Positions 9,679 to 18,948 of a stretch of 64,000 bases of DNA are shown in pieces. The notes below the pieces were generated by a model. That model saw only the letters and a program-made list of their open reading frames with translations, was not told the DNA's origin and ran no database searches. Source of the DNA: Porphyridium purpureum (lineage: Eukaryota; Rhodophyta; Bangiophyceae; Porphyridiales; Porphyridiaceae); contig VRMN01000003.1 of assembly GCA_008690995.1 (NCBI GenBank), forward strand, positions 1,488,001 to 1,552,000, in the 5' to 3' direction. Made by a program: the position numbers and the translations under genes. Position 1 is the first letter of the stretch; each line of letters starts with the position of its first letter.

Positions 9679-12282
9679 TCATCGCTTCCGATTAGATGTG
9701 CCTACTGCTGCAGCCTTTCTTGAATTTGACGCGGCCTTTGACTTTGCCTGTCCTTTCGACTTGGGGTTTGGAATAGATTTGAGTCCCTTGTCATTCAGAT
9801 TACTGGTCGTGCCATCTCCAGACTCACTTTCGTCCACGTCACCGCTCTCGTCCTTCTCTTCTGGCTCCTCGTCCAGTACTGTGTCATCCTCTCGCTTGAC
9901 CTTCGGCTCCTCCGAAGCGCCCTTTTTACCCTTGGCCAGGTGAGCGGCAGAGACAGTCGAGAGGCGGAGCCCGCTTTCACGTTCCTTCAACTTCACAGTA
10001 AGCTGCTTCTTCGTTCCCGCCTCAATGCTTTGGAGCAACTTGTTCCCTTCAAGCGTGATATCAAAGAGCATATCAAAGTCATCCTTCGAAAGATAGTAGT
10101 CAGTCAAACTATCGACCACAGCGTCAACATGGGCGAGCCCCGATCGACCCCTTATCATGTGGCCACATCGGTGCGCCAGGTGCGGAACGTACTCGAGGCG
10201 AGTCTCGCGCCATGAGCCGGCTCCTGTTTGCGGAGTCATGTGCATATTAAGCTCACGCATGAGTCGAATGTTTTTGTTGGCGGAAGACAGCTTACCAAGA
10301 AACGCGGGAAATTCAGGGCGCCCGAAGCCTTGATAAATGGAGGTCGGGCGCACGGAGCTCATGACCGCATGTGCCGGAAGCAATGACCAATTCTGCTCGC
10401 CGCGAATCATTTGAGACAACAAGTCACTTTCAGAAAGCGAGTCCGCAGCACAAACGAACGCATCCATATCCCCGTCTCTTCCATTCAGGTAATTGTGGTG
10501 CACAAAAAGTGGCACCAAGTCCATATCCATGAAGTAGGCGTCCACCCGGTCCGCAATCGAGTGCTGCTGTGCTGGGTTCCCGGAAAAGTACCGCATGTAC
10601 ACATCGAAAATTCCCATATCAATATTGGATTTCCCCCCACTTTCCATACGCTGCTTCACATCTGTGAAGCTCAAGCTGTCGGCCGACACGCGCCACGACT
10701 GTAAACAATTGATCATCTGCCGCAAGTCGCCCTGGCAAGTCTCGGCCAACTTGTCCAAGGTGGTAACCTGGATGCTTTGGAAACCTTCTTGTTCGGCGAT
10801 CAACTGTAAACGCCCTCGCACTTGGCTTGCCATGGGGCGACGAAACTTCAGCTTCAGGCAGTAGCCTGCCAGAGTGCGAATCTTTGGAGAGGAGTCGTCA
10901 TTCGCTATACAAATGATTGGCACCTTTGTGGTCTTGATGAGCTGGATCAATTCCTGCGAGCCACCTCGATCACCGCTCGACATCCCATCTACTTCATCCA
11001 TGATGATCACGTGTCCGTTCGCTGCACTAGTCGACCCATTCACAAACTTTCCAATTGATGCATTGCTTGTTAAGAGTCCCACTCGGTCGTGCACCGCAGC
11101 CTTGTTCCTCACTTCACTTGCGTTAAATTCAATCGCCTCCATTCCAAGTTCCTTGCACAAAATATGAGCGAGAGTGGTTTTGCCGGTACCAGGAGGACCT
11201 GAAAAGAGTAAGGCTCGTTCTTTGGGACCATTGGAGCTCAATTTCTTGCCCTTTGTGATGACTGTCTTGGATGAGAACCTTTCCCTCCACGTCTTGATAA
11301 ATTGGTATGCTTGCTGTGCCAACGAGGGGTTCGCACACAGTTCAGACATTCGCGTCGGTCTGTACTTCTCCACCCAAAGTTGTTCACCCGGTGCGGAAGC
11401 TGAGCTTCCACGAGAGGCTCGCGTTGATGCAACGCGCCCGTGCTCCGACTTGTTGACTGCCACCGTCTTGGATCTTGGTTGCGGTGACGCAGAGACTGGT
11501 ACCGATGGAGAGTCTCTAATCATTCTCAAAAATTCATTCTCGTCAATTACAGTCGTCGCTGCCTGTGTGCGAGCCTGCTTCTCTTTTGACTCGCTGCCAT
11601 CTGCGCCCAGAACGAGATGCGTAACCCTTCCGGACATGGCAGAGACCACCCTTCCCCCGTGCATCTTGCACAGGTCAACCGCATCCTCACGTTCGAAAGA
11701 CGGAAGAACGCCTGTAAAAACAAAAGTTTTTCCAGCCAGACAGTTCGGCGCTCCCGTCGGCATTTGTGTCTGACCTTTGAATGGTGGGGGTGGTCGCTCC
11801 CACTTTGGGCCATTTGTTGCCGGGCGGCTGCCCGAGCTATACGTGCGAACCGCAGCGGCAGCTCCGCGCTCCACTGACCCGAAATCATGCACATCACCTG
11901 CAGCTGCCTGGCCTGGAATCTGCCCCGATGCTGCCTTATCTCTGCGCTCTGGTACCCAAACTACCGTTGATTCCTTTCCTTGCTCCCGTGCTGTATTCGG
12001 AAATCCGCGCGTGAGTTCAGGTTTGATCCTCGGCAACGCTCCAGCCACCACCCCTCCATCCAAATCAGTGCCGTTCTCGCTTTCACTGTCAACGTCAACG
12101 ACCACCACCCTTCTCTTTGCGCGGGTCGGAGCCGACGGCGCGAGCGCGTGATCCTCTGCAGGCACCAGTTCAGCTGCGCGCTTCTTGGCCGGAGCGGCCT
12201 CTGGGCGCCGCTGCTCGTTCTCAGTTGCCGATGCCGAAGCATCCGCGGCGCTACCGCCCTTCCGGTGCAAGAACTTGTCCAT
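9679..12282 (-). CDS. RFC1: Replication factor C subunit 1 (clamp-loader large subunit)
   Basis: The 867-residue protein loads PCNA at primer-template junctions in the nucleus. It starts MDKFLHRKGG, resembling the N-terminus of other RFC1 proteins. A BRCT domain lies at ~170-260 (KTFVFTGVLPSFEREDA...GRVTHLVLG). The AAA+ module starts LWVEKYRPTRMSELCAN, has Walker A LFSGPPGTGKTTLAH (~355) and Walker B VIIMDEVDGMSSGDRGG, and continues into the RFC1-specific C-terminal domain. The C-terminus is acidic, then Lys/Ser-rich, like a nuclear localisation tail. The open frame runs nine codons further upstream but has no ATG there. It shares a divergent, motif-rich promoter with the Sec20-like gene. Confidence 0.95.
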   Translation of the reverse strand: MDKFLHRKGGSAADASASATENEQRRPEAAPAKKRAAELVPAEDHALAPSAPTRAKRRVVVVDVDSESENGTDLDGGVVAGALPRIKPELTRGFPNTAREQGKESTVVWVPERRDKAASGQIPGQAAAGDVHDFGSVERGAAAAVRTYSSGSRPATNGPKWERPPPPFKGQTQMPTGAPNCLAGKTFVFTGVLPSFEREDAVDLCKMHGGRVVSAMSGRVTHLVLGADGSESKEKQARTQAATTVIDENEFLRMIRDSPSVPVSASPQPRSKTVAVNKSEHGRVASTRASRGSSASAPGEQLWVEKYRPTRMSELCANPSLAQQAYQFIKTWRERFSSKTVITKGKKLSSNGPKERALLFSGPPGTGKTTLAHILCKELGMEAIEFNASEVRNKAAVHDRVGLLTSNASIGKFVNGSTSAANGHVIIMDEVDGMSSGDRGGSQELIQLIKTTKVPIICIANDDSSPKIRTLAGYCLKLKFRRPMASQVRGRLQLIAEQEGFQSIQVTTLDKLAETCQGDLRQMINCLQSWRVSADSLSFTDVKQRMESGGKSNIDMGIFDVYMRYFSGNPAQQHSIADRVDAYFMDMDLVPLFVHHNYLNGRDGDMDAFVCAADSLSESDLLSQMIRGEQNWSLLPAHAVMSSVRPTSIYQGFGRPEFPAFLGKLSSANKNIRLMRELNMHMTPQTGAGSWRETRLEYVPHLAHRCGHMIRGRSGLAHVDAVVDSLTDYYLSKDDFDMLFDITLEGNKLLQSIEAGTKKQLTVKLKERESGLRLSTVSAAHLAKGKKGASEEPKVKREDDTVLDEEPEEKDESGDVDESESGDGTTSNLNDKGLKSIPNPKSKGQAKSKAASNSRKAAAVGTSNRKR

Positions 12283-12495
12283 TCCACGCTCGCCGTTCGA
12301 GCTACACACCCACTTGGCGTCTTTGTTGCGGTCTCGTCCCGTCCCACTTCCTCACATCGCCCACCAGACCGATCGGACCGCGCGCGCGCAAAACATGTCG
12401 GTCCCAGCTCGAAACCGATTGAACCGATTTCGCTTCACACTAAAACATGTCCAAAACATCAGGACGCTTGGAACCTTTCGCGCCAGTCCGTGGAG

Positions 12496-12618
12496 GTACA
12501 GTGTCACGCAAGCGCGTTCAAACGCGCTAAAAAGCGCCAATGGATGAAGTACAGTTATCGCTGTACTTTTTTACTGTACCTTCTTTTTTACACTTTGACT
12601 GTACTTTTGTGTACAGTG
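12496..12618 (+). promoter_or_regulatory. Dense bidirectional cluster of GTACAGT motifs between RFC1 and the Sec20-like gene
   Basis: GTACAGTG at 12496 (in TGGAGGTACAGTG), GTACAGT at 12549, inverted copies at about 12560 (GCTGTAC), 12573 (ACTGTAC) and 12598 (ACTGTAC), and GTACAGTG at 12611. Six copies in ~120 bp in both orientations lie between two divergent genes whose ATGs are at 12282 and 12723. The copies at 12549-12611 contain short inverted pairs that could form weak hairpins. Confidence 0.5.
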
Positions 12619-12722
12619 GAAGAGGGGAGCAATTCGTGCGAGGCGTGCAAGGTGGACTGCAGGAGACAGCGTGGTGGTGGTGGTGGTTTACGGTGTGAGA
12701 ACGCTTGGGAAGGCTTGGAAAG

Positions 12723-15700
12723 ATGGAGGATGATCGGCTCGGTGAGCTTGTGGGACAGGCGCAGGCGCTTGTGGCTGCGGCGTGTATGCCGAATGCAGCG
12801 AGCGCGAGCGCTGATGAGGCACGGAGGGGCGTGCGCCGCCTCTCACAGCGCCTGAAAGAACTGAGCTTGGATGCACTTGAGTTTGACTTTCCGTTCGCGG
12901 AAAAGTACGGCGGAAGCGATGGCGCACAGATGTGGGAGCAGGAGCGGAAGCGATTCGAACTGGTTGCGCAGGAAGTGCGGCGAATGGAGCTGCAGCTGCG
13001 CGCGGTTGCACTGCAACGCGGCAAGATCCCCGCTGCGCCGTCGCATGATCTGTCCGCTCAGCTGGTTGCGCGGCCGTCGCCGAGCTCACTGAGCCAGCTG
13101 CAGCAGCAAAATACTCTACAGACAGTTGATGCGCAGTCCACCAACGGACAGACTACCCACGACAGTCCGGCGGATTTGCTTGAGAAGGAAATTGTAAGAA
13201 GCTTGCATCGCACGAGGCAAGTGGTGGCTGCTGAGCTCGCGCGTAGCAGCGCAGTGTCCGTAACGCTGGCGCAGGATAACCGTAATCTGACCGAGTCCCG
13301 AAAGCAATACGGCCAGTACAGCGCGACGTCTGATCGCGGAAAGAAGAAACTGCGCGGCGTAGCGATTCGTGAACATTTTGATTCATTCGTCATTGTTTCA
13401 TTCCTAGTACTCTTTTTTGCGGTTTGCGCATACGTCGTCCAGCAAAGGGTAAGAAATACATGGACCGTCAAACTAGGTACCAAGGTTGCGGCCCTCTTCG
13501 GTATTGGTCGAGGAAACGGCATGCTTGGCGACATTCCGTCTTGGGAGGATATGGAGGCGTCGCACGTCTTTTCAGAAGGGCCGATAGATATTGTACAAAG
13601 CAAACAGGATGGGCTCGGCAGTGTCCTTGGTGAAGCAGAGTCCCAAGGAACGCAAAGAGCCGACAGAATGGAGGCGGCACGTGACGGCATTACGCACAAG
13701 CCAGATTTGGACGCCAGGTTGGAAGATGATGACATGAGCTTGATATCTGAGCAAGACTTGAGCACTGGCCAAGGCCTAGGTGCGGAAATGTCAAAAGACG
13801 GGGCAGGATCGCAGGGGGATGTATTACATGACTATCGTGGTCTTGAAGACCCCGAGCGTGAGGCTGGTAGTGATCAGTCTCATCTAGGCGCTGAAAAACG
13901 AGACGCAATTGACTCTGATCCTGCCAAAGTGTCCTCAATGGGCGGCACAACTCCAGGTGAAGAGTACAGCAGTGATTCAGTCAGTTCATCGGGTACTGAA
14001 TCAGACGAAACCGGGATCGTAGGAGTGGAAGAGGATGATGATGAGGATTTCGGAAGCGAAGGCAACAGTATTTCTGCTGAGACTTTCGCTCAATTGAATG
14101 TGGGTGAGCATGTCAGGGAATCTTCGACGGCATGGACTGCGCTGGATGAGACCCCGACTTTAGAAGATCATGATTCACAGACAGCTTCTTCTGACGATCC
14201 TATGTGTCCAGGTGAAATGTCTGACGCATTCATGCATGCGAGAACTACAGTATTAGAAGGGCACGGACCTGAGCCTGTTGCATCGGCAGGCTCCGCCGAA
14301 TGGGAGGAACAAGACGAGCCACTTGGGCATGCCTTGAAGGATTCCGCACAATTGCGCGATCGCGAAGAAGATTGGGATGATGCAGGGATTCGAACGACGG
14401 CCACTGAAGCGGCCCGCTTGAGCAGTGTGGTCCTTTCACTGGAATCCGAAATGGAGGGCGGCGGAGAGGATGAAGAATCTGTCGCCTCTCCGGTTTCAAG
14501 CCAGTCAGATGCGAGCGTAGCCTCGGCTGAAGACGTTGCCACAAGGGAAGACACCGCATCGACAGAAGAAGCGAATTTGGCAGCTGCGTCCGACGCCACT
14601 GTTGCTGTGTCTGATAGGCACAATGACGAGGAAGACGAGGACGATTCCACGCAAGTGCCTGAAGGCATTCCCGACAGTGAGCAACCGAGCAACCAGGCAT
14701 CTGTAGAGAAGGCTGAGGCAAGTGTCCATGACGTTGACGCAAACGCTGTCCGTGATGATGCAGTGGCACTTGATAACCTAAATCTTGAAAATCGTGATGC
14801 GCGAGGCGAAGAATTACCGGATACCGCACCTGGAGTGCCCTCCGCATCGGTCGCAGGTGATGGTGAAGAAGTTTTTCCAGATTCATCTGCAGAGCAGCGC
14901 GAGTTCTTGAGCGATGGAGTGAAGAGCGCCGTCGAAACCCGAGACGAGCATGCCGTGCGCAGTGAAATAGGTGAAATTGAGCATTCGGAAGATGCTTTAG
15001 TAGGAGATGAACAGTGGCAGCAAGACGAAGTGAAAGAGCCCGATGAGAAGGAAGATTCATGTGCCGTCCCCGATGGAATCGCCGCTGGTGCTGAATATTT
15101 TCCTGCTTCTTCAGAGGGACCGGAGAATGAAGAAATTGCGTCATCGGACCCCCAAGCTACCTCTGTGAATAGTGCTAGCACGAACGAAGAGCGCGATGTG
15201 CCAGACGAAGACACTTTGAAGCCACATGCCGAAAGGACGCTTGCCCCGGCCGTACAGGTAGAGAACGGAGAGGGCGCTAAAGAGCAACATATCCCGGTGG
15301 AAGACGCCGACGAAGGTGCCACTGACACAGTAGCCAGAGATGATGAAGAAGAAGCTGGAGGAGATGAGAATGACGGTGATGTGGCGGACAAGGCAGCAAG
15401 CGTGGAAGCGAGTGCGTCTGAGGAGCAACGTTTGGACTCGCATGCGTCCCTTGAACCGAGAAATGGAAGGGCTGATGTTCTAGTCTTGTCGTCTCCACCA
15501 CCTGTGTCAATTGACGAGCTTTCTGAAGATCAGCATGAAGCAAGCGATGGCTCCTATGCGGGCTATGATAAAAATGCACGTGTCCGCCATGACAATGTTG
15601 CGATTGAGGAAAATGCTAGAGCTGCGGAAATGGTGCGCTCTTCCGGGAGTGACCAAGTCAGAAACACTGAGATTCCAACCTCTGCGGAGGCCGTAGCATC

Positions 15701-15917
15701 CGTTGCCGACTCGCTGAGCGAAGAACATGTGGTTGAGCAGCCGCATGAGGGCACGAATCTTGTGACTGATGATTCAGAAGAACGCGCAATTTCGCAGGAC
15801 GCGCTTGGCATTGATATGGAAGCTGAGCTACCTGCGCGTAGCGACGAAGCCGTTCCATCAGGACCGCCGCATTCAGAGATGGCCTCTGTACCATCAGATG
15901 TCAAAGACGAACTCTAA
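12723..15917 (+). CDS. Sec20/BNIP1-like SNARE with a very long acidic lumenal tail ending in KDEL
   Basis: Residues ~1-100 are helical with coiled-coil character. At ~150-216 a SNARE-like helix (EKEIVRSLHRTRQVVAAELA, then SRKQYGQYSATSDRGKKKLR) aligns in order with Sec20: the SLHRTRQV block, the regularly spaced small residues, and the Arg/Lys patch before the membrane. A single transmembrane segment follows at ~220-240 (SFVIVSFLVLFFAVCAYVV, then QQRV). Sec20 is an ER SNARE for Golgi-to-ER retrograde fusion. Known Sec20 proteins stop soon after the membrane, and yeast Sec20 ends in HDEL. Here ~815 further residues, rich in Glu, Asp and Ser, follow and end SDVKDEL. The open frame extends six codons upstream, but the first ATG is at 12723. 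The Sec20 call is by motif pattern; the KDEL is directly visible. Confidence 0.75.
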   Translation: MEDDRLGELVGQAQALVAAACMPNAASASADEARRGVRRLSQRLKELSLDALEFDFPFAEKYGGSDGAQMWEQERKRFELVAQEVRRMELQLRAVALQRGKIPAAPSHDLSAQLVARPSPSSLSQLQQQNTLQTVDAQSTNGQTTHDSPADLLEKEIVRSLHRTRQVVAAELARSSAVSVTLAQDNRNLTESRKQYGQYSATSDRGKKKLRGVAIREHFDSFVIVSFLVLFFAVCAYVVQQRVRNTWTVKLGTKVAALFGIGRGNGMLGDIPSWEDMEASHVFSEGPIDIVQSKQDGLGSVLGEAESQGTQRADRMEAARDGITHKPDLDARLEDDDMSLISEQDLSTGQGLGAEMSKDGAGSQGDVLHDYRGLEDPEREAGSDQSHLGAEKRDAIDSDPAKVSSMGGTTPGEEYSSDSVSSSGTESDETGIVGVEEDDDEDFGSEGNSISAETFAQLNVGEHVRESSTAWTALDETPTLEDHDSQTASSDDPMCPGEMSDAFMHARTTVLEGHGPEPVASAGSAEWEEQDEPLGHALKDSAQLRDREEDWDDAGIRTTATEAARLSSVVLSLESEMEGGGEDEESVASPVSSQSDASVASAEDVATREDTASTEEANLAAASDATVAVSDRHNDEEDEDDSTQVPEGIPDSEQPSNQASVEKAEASVHDVDANAVRDDAVALDNLNLENRDARGEELPDTAPGVPSASVAGDGEEVFPDSSAEQREFLSDGVKSAVETRDEHAVRSEIGEIEHSEDALVGDEQWQQDEVKEPDEKEDSCAVPDGIAAGAEYFPASSEGPENEEIASSDPQATSVNSASTNEERDVPDEDTLKPHAERTLAPAVQVENGEGAKEQHIPVEDADEGATDTVARDDEEEAGGDENDGDVADKAASVEASASEEQRLDSHASLEPRNGRADVLVLSSPPPVSIDELSEDQHEASDGSYAGYDKNARVRHDNVAIEENARAAEMVRSSGSDQVRNTEIPTSAEAVASVADSLSEEHVVEQPHEGTNLVTDDSEERAISQDALGIDMEAELPARSDEAVPSGPPHSEMASVPSDVKDEL

Positions 15918-16159
15918 CGTCGAACGCAGGTCACTGTTTGTAGCAATGATAAAAGACGGCCAGCAAGGAGAGTTGGTGTTTGCCGAACTTCAATTGCGTT
16001 CTTCTGAGGAAAAAAGCTAGATTTCATAGAGAAAAGAAAGAAACAAAACAACGAATCTCTCGAAACGCGCTCTTCATTCCGACAGACGTGGGGAGGGAGA
16101 CAGGTGGGAGAGTCGCGCACGGGGTGACGGGGAGCAAGGAAGGGAAGGGAGGACGGGCA

Positions 16160-17038
16160 ATGTTTGGACGGGCGCGTCGGTTCTTCGGCATGGAGGGTTA
16201 CAAGTCGGTGGCAGCGGAAGACGAGTACGCTGCGGCGTCGTCTGGATTGGGCAAGGCAAGCATGGGCAAGGGCCCGGGTGCTGGCGCAAACGCGTCAGCC
16301 TCGGTGGAGCCCGCGTTCTCGGGGGATGGCCTGAGCGACTTTGACATCGGGACGTGCGTGGGTACCTCGAGCGTCGCCGTGCGCCTCGGCTTTATTCGAA
16401 AGGTGTACGGAATCCTCTCTGTGCAGCTCGCGCTCACCTTTGTGATTTCCTTGGCATTCATGCTGGTGACGCCCATGCGCCACTTCATCATGGCAAACCA
16501 GTGGTTCGTCATGGTGAACATGGTTGCCACGTTTGGCCTGATTATTGCGCTGATGTGTTTCAAGGACCACCATCCGCTCAACATGAAGCTTCTGATGGGT
16601 TTTACGGCATGTGAGAGTGTTCTGGTCGCGTCCGTTTGCGCAGCGTACGCGGAAGTCGGGCTCGGCTATGTGGTCGCCGAGGCGTTTTTCATCACCATGT
16701 GTGTGTTTGGTGGTTTGACAGCCTACTGCTTCATCTCGAAGAAAGACTTCTCCTTCCTGGGCGGATTCCTGTACGCGTCGCTGACGTCTCTCCTGCTTGC
16801 TAGCATCGTGAACATTTTCTTGTACATGTTCCACTCACCGTTGGCAAACTTTATGAACTTTGCCATCGCATGCTTTGGCTCGCTGCTGTTTTCCGGGTAC
16901 ATTCTGTTCGATACGAGCAACATCATCCACTCGTATTCGGCAGACCAGTACATCGAGGCGGCTGTGGCACTTTACCTTGACCTGATCAACTTGTTCCTGT
17001 ACATTTTGCGAATTCTGGGCTCGCGTGATCGCGACTAG
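16160..17038 (+). CDS. Bax inhibitor-1/Lifeguard (TMBIM) family membrane protein
   Basis: The 292-residue protein has a ~60-residue cytosolic N-terminus and seven hydrophobic segments. The order FIRKVYGILSVQLALTF, then ...FSLLGGFLYASL-like block, then LFSGYILFDTSNIIH and ALYLDLINLFLYILRILG is diagnostic for the BI-1/LFG superfamily, and it looks closer to LFG/TMBIM1-4 than to classic BI-1. These proteins act in ER or Golgi membranes on Ca2+ leak and cell-death control. The start MFGRARRFFGMEGYK at 16160 was chosen because the 60 upstream in-frame codons look like leader sequence. The gene follows the Sec20-like gene in the same direction with ~240 bp between. Confidence 0.92.
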   Translation: MFGRARRFFGMEGYKSVAAEDEYAAASSGLGKASMGKGPGAGANASASVEPAFSGDGLSDFDIGTCVGTSSVAVRLGFIRKVYGILSVQLALTFVISLAFMLVTPMRHFIMANQWFVMVNMVATFGLIIALMCFKDHHPLNMKLLMGFTACESVLVASVCAAYAEVGLGYVVAEAFFITMCVFGGLTAYCFISKKDFSFLGGFLYASLTSLLLASIVNIFLYMFHSPLANFMNFAIACFGSLLFSGYILFDTSNIIHSYSADQYIEAAVALYLDLINLFLYILRILGSRDRD

Positions 17039-17193
17039 GCCGCGGTGGCGTGACTGTGCCTGGCGACGTGGCTCGAAAGAGGCGAGCAGGTTTTCTTGGG
17101 CACGTTGATGAGCCGCGCGCTGGGTCTGAACGGCTGTAGAGAATACATTGTATGTGTGGTTTATCATTTTATCTACAAGGCGGGAGCTGTTGG

Positions 17194-17565
17194 TTACCAT
17201 TCATAAAAGAAGGACAGGTTGAACCCTTCGTATCCCATGATGCCGCACGTGATATTGTACGCGCTCCACACGCCCGGCACAAAGCAAATGGCTCCGACGA
17301 CCACCAGCGCAATGCCCTGGTGGCGGTCTGCGGCGGTCGCGGTAACAAGTAGCGGCACGCCGACGGCGAGCAGGACGAACCCTACGCCGAGAATGAGCGA
17401 CGTGAACAGCATTGCGCGGAGCGGCCACTGCTTGAGCGCGCCGCCGCGCGCGACAGTGCTCCACGGGTCATCGAAGCCCTGCGACAAAAACCGCCGCGGC
17501 TTGTCATCCAGACTATAAAGCTCGCGCGGGATACTATCCCTCTCCCCTTTACTGGCCGAACTCAT
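17194..17565 (-). CDS. TMEM230/DUF872 family small membrane protein
   Basis: The 123-residue protein has a polar N-terminus and two transmembrane segments (LFTSLILGVGFVLLAVGVPL and GIALVVVGAICFVPGVWSA), followed by the conserved YEGFNLSFF ending. The second segment with the FxPGxY/W pattern and the GY.G tail match the DUF872/TMEM230 family, tied in animals to secretory and recycling vesicle traffic. It converges with the Lifeguard gene (155 bp between stops) and is divergent from Peter Pan across the four-copy motif array. Confidence 0.8.
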   Translation of the reverse strand: MSSASKGERDSIPRELYSLDDKPRRFLSQGFDDPWSTVARGGALKQWPLRAMLFTSLILGVGFVLLAVGVPLLVTATAADRHQGIALVVVGAICFVPGVWSAYNITCGIMGYEGFNLSFFYEW

Positions 17566-17689
17566 CCCACAACCACGCCTCCACCCTCCTTGCCCCTCAC
17601 CACCAACAAATGTCCGTCTCTTTCTCGCGCACCAGAGCAGCGCCCTTCTCCACTCGTTGCGAGAAAATCATCCCAGCAGGTTGTGCATG

Positions 17690-17758
17690 TGTACAGTGAT
17701 ATTCACGGAGGTACAGTGACGTTCCAAGGTGTACAGTGATACTCTTAGCGGTACAGTG
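17690..17758 (+). promoter_or_regulatory. Four GTACAGTG motifs at 20-21 bp intervals in the DUF872/Peter Pan promoter
   Basis: GTACAGTG begins at 17690, 17711, 17731 and 17751. The spacing of 21, 20 and 20 bp is about two DNA turns, placing all copies on one face of the helix. Flanks alternate between GTGTACAGTGAT, GGAGGTACAGTGAC, GTGTACAGTGAT and GCGGTACAGTGC, so a ~40-bp unit may have duplicated. The last copy is 87 bp before the Peter Pan ATG; the first is 125 bp from the divergent ATG at 17565. Confidence 0.6.
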
Positions 17759-17837
17759 CGGCACGGCGGTGAAGGCGTGAGGGGAGGCGATGTGGGACAG
17801 ATGTGGAGTGGGGGACGGAGGGAGAGAGCAAGTGAGG

Positions 17838-18929
17838 ATGCCGCAGAAACGGGGACGAAGGCGGAAGACGCGCACGCACGTGCGCGCGGTGGAGGAGGGC
17901 GGCTCGGATGGCGTTCCGAGGTCGTTTGTGGTGCGCCGCGGCGCTGTGCCGCACGGCGTCAAGGCGCTGATTGGCGAGCTGCGACAGGCGTTCATGCCGC
18001 ACACCGCCGCGCATCTGCGCGAGCGCCGCTCCAACTCGCTCAAGGATTTCGAGGCTGTTGCCGGGAAGCTTGGCGTCACGCACATGTGGATGTTCTCTGC
18101 TACAGATTGGGGCGTGTATGCTCGCATGATCCGATTGCCGCGAGGACCCACATTAACGTTTCGGCTGCAGGAGTACTCACTCAGTGCGGATATAAAGGCA
18201 CTTCAGAGAAGACCCGCCTCGCTGGTCAGTGACGACCTGCGCGAGCCGCCCTTGCTGGTCCTGAATCATTTCTCCGCCGAACTGCCGCACGTCCGCATTG
18301 CACGCGCCGCGCTGGAGAACATGTTTCCGAAAATTGACGTGCGCACCTGCGTCTTGTCGAGAATCCGCAGAGTGCTGCTGGTGGACTATGACGATGAGAA
18401 CACGAGATTGCATTTCCGCCACTATAAAATCCTCATTCAGCCCGTGGGGCTGTCCCGAACGGTGCGGAAGCTGGTGGTGCGGCACAAGGTGCCAAAATTG
18501 ACTGGCATGAGCGACATTTCCGAGCTCGTGAATGGCGATGGCGATGGCCACTTCCTGGAAAGCTCGGAATCAGAAGGCGAGGGACCGCAGGAGGCGCACG
18601 TCACGCTGCCGCAGAACGTGGGCAAGAAACGTAAACAGGGCGGGCGAAACACAATCAAACTTGTAGAAGAAGGCCCGCGCTTGAGCCTCGACCTGGTCAA
18701 AATTGAGGACGGAGTTTGCGCCGGCGAGGTGCTTTTTCACAGCCGGATTCATCTGGACGATGCGAACGCTGAGCAGAAGGCCGCCGAAGCACGCGAGAAG
18801 CGGAAAATCAAGGAAACACGCCGTGCTCTTCAGGAGAAGGCTGTACATGAAAAGAAACAGCACGCAGAGGAGAAGCAGGAAAAGAAGCGAAAAAGGCGCG
18901 AGGCGCGCGAGCGAGAACGCGATCAGTGA
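17838..18929 (+). CDS. PPAN: Peter Pan/SSF1-type Brix-domain ribosome biogenesis factor
   Basis: The 363-residue nucleolar protein carries a Brix domain from about residue 25 to 235. Family signatures include PRSFVVRRGAVPHGVKAL, the LRERRSNSLKDFEAVAGKLG segment, GVTHMWMFSAT, GPTLTFRLQEYSL, the second-half HFRHYKILIQPVGLSRTVRK and the C-terminal block EEGPRLSLDLVKIEDGV. SSF1/PPAN helps assemble early 60S pre-ribosomes. The last ~55 residues are a Lys/Arg/Glu-rich helix typical of nucleolar factors. The start MPQKRGRRRKTRTH at 17838 gives the expected basic N-terminus. The stop is only 19 bp from the stop of the convergent TLC gene. Confidence 0.94.
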   Translation: MPQKRGRRRKTRTHVRAVEEGGSDGVPRSFVVRRGAVPHGVKALIGELRQAFMPHTAAHLRERRSNSLKDFEAVAGKLGVTHMWMFSATDWGVYARMIRLPRGPTLTFRLQEYSLSADIKALQRRPASLVSDDLREPPLLVLNHFSAELPHVRIARAALENMFPKIDVRTCVLSRIRRVLLVDYDDENTRLHFRHYKILIQPVGLSRTVRKLVVRHKVPKLTGMSDISELVNGDGDGHFLESSESEGEGPQEAHVTLPQNVGKKRKQGGRNTIKLVEEGPRLSLDLVKIEDGVCAGEVLFHSRIHLDDANAEQKAAEAREKRKIKETRRALQEKAVHEKKQHAEEKQEKKRKRREARERERDQ

Positions 18930-18948
18930 AATAGGTCCTAGTTCACAG

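Noticed and set aside
12655-12700. GGTGGTGGTGG run before the Sec20-like gene as a possible quadruplex or coding N-terminus
   Set aside because: It is a short simple repeat in the leader; no ATG precedes it in frame, and a functional structure cannot be supported from this alone.
14168-15391. 407-codon minus-strand Ser-rich frame opposite the Sec20-like tail
   Set aside because: It is a shadow of the Glu/Asp-rich tail codons; composition explains it.
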